A stretch of 18,078 bases of DNA from positions 1 through 18,078 of the forward strand of contig CALBRU010000093.1 in the NCBI GenBank assembly GCA_937927695.1, written 5' to 3'. Under the pieces are notes generated by a model. It was not told the origin of the DNA. It searched no databases and worked only from the letters and a program-made list of their open reading frames with translations. The translations under genes were made by a program, and so were the position numbers. The DNA is from an uncultured Thiomonas sp. (GTDB lineage Bacteria; Pseudomonadota; Gammaproteobacteria; Burkholderiales; Burkholderiaceae_C). Positions 14,493 to 18,078 of the stretch are shown here, one piece after another (within the stretch, counting starts at the first letter, position 1; every line of letters starts with the position of its first letter).

Positions 14493-15528
14493 ACATCTGC
14501 TCGTTGCCGATCTGCCGACGGCCTCGCCTGCGTTCGCGCCACTGCTTGCGCAACTGGGCCTGCCTGCCACTGCCGCCCTGTGCCGACAAGCCGTGGTGCT
14601 GGAGCAGGAGCCGCCACGAGAAGATGCTCAGGCTGCCTGGTTGACGCCCGCCGAGCGTTGGCTGATGCGCGCCCTGCGGCTGGAGGGCGATAGCGCCGAA
14701 TCGACCGAGCAGGCGCCCTGGGCCCGTCTGGCGGCAATGGCCGATGGCGTTTCGGACGCCTTTGCGGCAGACGCGCCGGTGGGCTTGCTCACCCCGGCGC
14801 ATCTGCGGCTGGGACGCGATAGCCTTTCGCTTGCCGATCCTGCGGCGCTCGACCTCAGTGTGGACGAGGCGGGGCAACTGTTTGCCGCCATCGAGCCCCT
14901 GTTTGCCGACGCGGGCTGGTCGCTACGCTGGGTCACTCCCCTGCGCTGGTATGCCGCGCATGAGAGCTTGCGCGAGGTTGTCACGGCAGGCGTGGCGCGG
15001 GCGCAGGGTCGCAGTGTCGCCGCCTGGATGCCCGGCGGCCCGGCAGCGCGGCCCTGGCGACAATTGCTCACCGAAGTGCAGATGACCTGGCAGCACCATG
15101 CCGTCAATGAGGCGCGCGAACACCGCGGCCTGCCCGATGTGAATACGCTGTGGATTCACGGCTGCGGTCCACTGCCCGCCGACTGGCGCAGCCCCATTCG
15201 CCTTGCGGAAAACGCGGGGGAAGAGGCAGTTAGCGATCCCGCGATTTCTGCCGCCCTGCGCGGCTTGGCTTTGAGCCCCCGCAACGGCCCGCTGGACACC
15301 CTGCGCGTATTCGACGCCCGCGCCCTGCTGGCCGATGACCCGGCAGCCGGTCTGCGCCAGCTCGATGTTGGCCTTTGCGCCGCCCTAGCTGAGGCGGTGC
15401 AGCGCGCGGGCGGAGTGCGTCTCACGCTCACCGGCGAACAGCGCTGGCGCACGCTGTCGATACGTCGCCCGCAAAACTGGCAATTCTGGCGGCGCACGTC
15501 CTTGGAATCGCTGCTCAACAGTCTGTAA
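14485..15528 (+). CDS. RpfE-type (COG4255) conserved protein, function unknown
   Basis: A 347-residue, alanine/leucine-rich soluble protein with no signal peptide or membrane helix. I recognise the layout of the COG4255 family, annotated 'regulatory protein RpfE type' or 'phosphoglycerate mutase-like' in betaproteobacteria: LTPAHLRLGRD (from residue 102), WSLRWVTPLRWY, MTWQHHAVNEAREHRGLP (from M200) and NTLWIHGCG. The RpfE label comes from the Xanthomonas rpf region; the biochemical role is not established, and I see no clear metal-binding phosphomutase active site. The frame is open back to 14386, but ATG 14485 (MSEHLLVADL) overlaps the lolC stop by 8 bp and fits a coupled start. Confidence is high for a real gene, moderate for the family. 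Confidence 0.75.
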   Translation: MSEHLLVADLPTASPAFAPLLAQLGLPATAALCRQAVVLEQEPPREDAQAAWLTPAERWLMRALRLEGDSAESTEQAPWARLAAMADGVSDAFAADAPVGLLTPAHLRLGRDSLSLADPAALDLSVDEAGQLFAAIEPLFADAGWSLRWVTPLRWYAAHESLREVVTAGVARAQGRSVAAWMPGGPAARPWRQLLTEVQMTWQHHAVNEAREHRGLPDVNTLWIHGCGPLPADWRSPIRLAENAGEEAVSDPAISAALRGLALSPRNGPLDTLRVFDARALLADDPAAGLRQLDVGLCAALAEAVQRAGGVRLTLTGEQRWRTLSIRRPQNWQFWRRTSLESLLNSL

Positions 15529-15570
15529 CGCAAACTTACTTTCATATTTCCCTGTTACATTTTCTGTTGC
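15523..15570 (+). promoter_or_regulatory. AT-rich leader with CTGTWRC-like direct repeats
   Basis: The 72 bp gap 15529-15600 is far richer in A/T than its surroundings and probably holds the promoter of the macroglobulin gene. Three similar heptamers lie on the plus strand: CTGTAAC at 15523-15529 (overlapping the preceding stop), CTGTTAC at 15552-15558 and CTGTTGC at 15564-15570. The last two resemble PhoB/OmpR-family half-sites but are 12 bp apart rather than the 11 bp of a Pho box. No well-spaced -35/-10 pair could be fixed. GGGGA at 15590-15594 is the likely ribosome-binding site for the next gene. Confidence 0.3.
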
Positions 15571-15600
15571 GCATTGGTGTGCAAATGGCGGGGAAATGCG

Positions 15601-18078
15601 ATGGGAATGCGGCGTTTTTGGGTGGGTCTGTGTCTTTCGACGGCGATGCAGGGCGCTGTCGCGCTGCAGGTCAGCAGCCTCAGCCCGCAGGGCGAAGTGA
15701 CCCAGGTGCGACAGGTGGTGGCCAAGTTCGATGGCGCCGCGGTGAATTTTGGCGACGCCCGCGCGCCCGCCCCGCTGACGGTTTCATGCAGCGATGCGAA
15801 AGCCGCGCAGGGCAATGGCCGCTGGCTCAGCGCGAAAGAATGGGTTTTCCAGTTTGCCGATGATTTGCCCGCGGGCGTGCGCTGCACGGCGCAGGCTGTG
15901 CCCGGATTCAAATCGCCCAGGGGCGAGGCGCTCAGCGGCCCCATGCGCTGGACGTTCAACACCGGCGGGCCGACCGTTAAGCAGATCTGGCCGTCTGAAT
16001 ACGACACCATCGCCGAGCAGCAGTCCTTTGTGCTCCAGCTCAACGCCGAGGCGACGGCGCAAAGTGTGAGTGAACACGTCTATTGTCAGATCAAGGGACT
16101 GGGCGAGCAGGTGGCGGTGCAGGCAATCACTGGCGAGCAGCGTCAAGCGCTGATCGCCGCGGTGGAGGCAAGCGAAGGGATCGACCTCAAGCCGATCTTG
16201 GCCAAACAGCCGCAGACGCTGCTCACCCTGCGCTGCTCCCGTCGTTTTCCAGCGGGCGGGGAGGTCACGCTGGTTTATGGCGCTGGCGTGAGCACGCCGG
16301 GCGGCTTGGCCAATACGGACGCACAGAGTTACGACTACGAGGTGCGCCAGCCCTTTGCCGCTTCTTTCAGTTGTCTGCGTGAAATGGCCAAAGCCGCCTG
16401 CGTGCCAGTGAGTGCGCTGACTCTGGGTTTCAACGCCCCGGTTTCGAGCAAGCTGGCGGCGGCCATTCGTTTGCGGGCTGGCGGACGCAGCATCGCCCCG
16501 GTTTTGCCCAGCGGCGATGACGATGTCCAGCAGGTGAGCCGCATTCGCTTTGATCCACCCTTTGCCGAAAACGCCAAGATGCAGATCGTGCTGCCGCCGC
16601 ATTTCGTCGATGCCGACCAGCGCCCCTTGCGCAACGCCGATCAGTTTCCGCTCACCGTCGCCACCGGGCCGACCCCGCCGCTGGTCAAGTTCGCCACCTC
16701 GCCCTTCGGTATCGTCGAGCGTTTCGCCGAGGGGGTAGGCAGCGGCCCGGCGCTGCTGCCGGTCACCGTGCGCAAGGCACCGCTCAGGCAGGGCGTGCGC
16801 GATTACGCCGTGTCCGATCTGCAGCCGCAGACCGATGCGCAGATCATCCGTTGGTTTCGGCTGGCGCAGCGTTTTCACCAGGCAAACGTGTCGCGCAAGG
16901 TGGCCGACGAGTTCGTCAGCGGCCCCTTGCCGCCCGTGCTGCACGAGGCAAATGGCGACCCGATCGATGCCGATAGCGTGCAGTCCCGCATGGTGTCCTT
17001 GCTGCAAGGCAGGCCGGGCCTGCGCAAAATCGCCCTGCCTGTGCCCGAGGACGGCAAGCTGCGGCCCTTCGAGGTTGTGGGCGTTCCTTTGCAGCCGGGG
17101 TTTCATGTGGTCGAAATCGCCTCCAAGACCCTGGGTCGGGCGCTGCTCGATCCGCGTTATGGCGCGGACCGCGAGATGGTGGTGCGCACCTCGGCGCTGG
17201 TCACCAACCTCAACGTCAGCGTGAAAATCGGCCGCGAAAACGCACTGGCCTGGGTGACCACGCTCGACAAGGGGCGGCCCGTGGCGGGCGCCAAGGTGCA
17301 GGTATCCGACTGTCATGGCCACCTGCTGACCACGGCGATCACCGACGCACAGGGCCTGGCGCGACTACAGGGGCTGGACCCCAGCGCGCCCGCATGCGAT
17401 AACGATGATGGCCTGGGCTACACCGGTCTGGGCTACTTTGTCTCCGCCCGAGCAACGGACGCCGACGGCAAACAAGCTGACATGGCGTTTGCCTGGAGCG
17501 AGTGGAACCAAGGCTTCGAGCCCTGGCGCTTCAATGTGCCGACCGATCGGTCCGCCGGGCCCGATGTCGTTGCCCAGACCATTTTCGACCGCACTCTGCT
17601 GCGTGCGGGCGAGACGGTGTCGATGAAGCACGTCGTGCGCACGCAAACCCTGGCGGGGCTGGGGTTGCCCAAGGATTTTCCAGGCACCATGGTCATCACC
17701 CATGTGGGCAGCGGCCAGACGTTCTCGCAAAAGCTGAAATGGCAGCGGACACCAACGGGCGGCATGGCGGCGGTCAGTCAGTTTGACATTCCCAAGGCGG
17801 CCAAGCTGGGGGAATACGACGTCGAGCTGCAGTTCGGCGCGGATCAAAGCAGGTCATTGCCCAGCGGCAGTTTCCGCGTGGAGGAATTCCGCCTGCCGGT
17901 GTTCACCGGCCGCATCACCGCGGCAGACGGTAAGCCGCTGATCCAGCCTAAAAATGTGCCCGTCTCGGTGCAGGTGAGCTATACCGCAGGCGGCCCCGCA
18001 GCCCATCTGCCGGTGAAGGTTTCGGCGCTGCTGAGTCGCACCGGGCCGCAGTTCGAGGGCTATGACGCCTTCCGCTTT
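15601..18078 (+). CDS. Bacterial alpha-2-macroglobulin family protein, 3'-truncated by window
   Basis: The frame runs open from ATG 15601 to the last base, giving 826 N-terminal residues of a protein that in this family is usually about 1,500-2,000 long. Bacterial alpha-2-macroglobulins are periplasmic protease traps, often beside the penicillin-binding protein gene pbpC. A signal peptide is visible: basic MRRF, hydrophobic WVGLCLSTAM, and a likely cut after AVA at residue 21. C11 is not in a good lipobox, so the protein looks soluble rather than lipid-anchored. An MG2-like segment lies near residues 541-580 (VTTLDKGRPVAGAKVQVSD) and an MG3-like motif, FDRTLLRAGETV, at 662-673. The thioester and bait regions would lie beyond the window. 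GGGGA 6 bp upstream favours ATG 15601; ATG 15607 is an alternative. Confidence 0.9.
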   Translation, partial: MGMRRFWVGLCLSTAMQGAVALQVSSLSPQGEVTQVRQVVAKFDGAAVNFGDARAPAPLTVSCSDAKAAQGNGRWLSAKEWVFQFADDLPAGVRCTAQAVPGFKSPRGEALSGPMRWTFNTGGPTVKQIWPSEYDTIAEQQSFVLQLNAEATAQSVSEHVYCQIKGLGEQVAVQAITGEQRQALIAAVEASEGIDLKPILAKQPQTLLTLRCSRRFPAGGEVTLVYGAGVSTPGGLANTDAQSYDYEVRQPFAASFSCLREMAKAACVPVSALTLGFNAPVSSKLAAAIRLRAGGRSIAPVLPSGDDDVQQVSRIRFDPPFAENAKMQIVLPPHFVDADQRPLRNADQFPLTVATGPTPPLVKFATSPFGIVERFAEGVGSGPALLPVTVRKAPLRQGVRDYAVSDLQPQTDAQIIRWFRLAQRFHQANVSRKVADEFVSGPLPPVLHEANGDPIDADSVQSRMVSLLQGRPGLRKIALPVPEDGKLRPFEVVGVPLQPGFHVVEIASKTLGRALLDPRYGADREMVVRTSALVTNLNVSVKIGRENALAWVTTLDKGRPVAGAKVQVSDCHGHLLTTAITDAQGLARLQGLDPSAPACDNDDGLGYTGLGYFVSARATDADGKQADMAFAWSEWNQGFEPWRFNVPTDRSAGPDVVAQTIFDRTLLRAGETVSMKHVVRTQTLAGLGLPKDFPGTMVITHVGSGQTFSQKLKWQRTPTGGMAAVSQFDIPKAAKLGEYDVELQFGADQSRSLPSGSFRVEEFRLPVFTGRITAADGKPLIQPKNVPVSVQVSYTAGGPAAHLPVKVSALLSRTGPQFEGYDAFRF

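Noticed and set aside
15536..15560. TTACTT/TTACAT as a sigma-70 promoter
   Set aside because: The spacer is only 13 bp, and neither hexamer matches well.
15784..17322. 512-codon minus-strand open frame opposite the macroglobulin gene
   Set aside because: The plus frame has a signal peptide, macroglobulin motifs and an 826-codon open run; the minus frame lacks any recognisable domain.

Overview
The window reads as chromosomal DNA of a GC-rich betaproteobacterium, most likely Burkholderiales. The basis is protein character and gene order: a nuo operon with separate nuoG, nuoH and nuoI, followed by a DUF2818 membrane protein and an ADP-ribose-type NUDIX hydrolase, plus an RpfE-type (COG4255) protein near lolC. 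The genus cannot be fixed by reading alone; a Thiomonas-like organism is a guess.

Region 1 (1-12037, + strand) is the distal part of the complex I operon: nuoF (5' end cut off by the window), nuoG, nuoH, nuoI, nuoJ, nuoK, nuoL, nuoM, nuoN, then DUF2818 and NUDIX genes joined by an ATGA overlap. All visible nuo genes are intact, with the expected cluster ligands and proton-channel residues. Genes sit 3-38 bp apart except for two gaps of about 97 bp, nuoG-nuoH and nuoI-nuoJ. The first is filled by a 30-codon ORF whose stop lies 2 bp before the nuoH start; the second carries two bulged stem-loops. NuoF (with NuoE, upstream and out of view) oxidises NADH at FMN, NuoG and NuoI carry electrons through Fe-S clusters to quinone at NuoH, and NuoH/J/K/L/M/N pump protons.

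Region 2 (12047-13111, - strand) is one MraY/WecA-type polyprenyl-phosphate sugar-1-phosphate transferase. It converges on the NUDIX gene with a 9 bp gap and diverges from lolC.

Region 3 (13224-18078, + strand) is envelope-related: a LolC/E-type lipoprotein-release permease with no adjacent lolD, an RpfE-type protein of unknown function whose start overlaps the lolC end by 8 bp, a 72 bp AT-rich intergenic stretch, and the N-terminal 826 codons of a large secreted bacterial alpha-2-macroglobulin cut by the window end.

I see no tRNA, rRNA, CRISPR array, insertion sequence, phage gene or attachment site. This is mostly core genome. The points worth a second look are the structured gaps inside the nuo operon, the NUDIX gene coupled to complex I, lolC without lolD, and the repeat-bearing leader before the macroglobulin gene. 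I do not find convincing evidence of a wholly new system.
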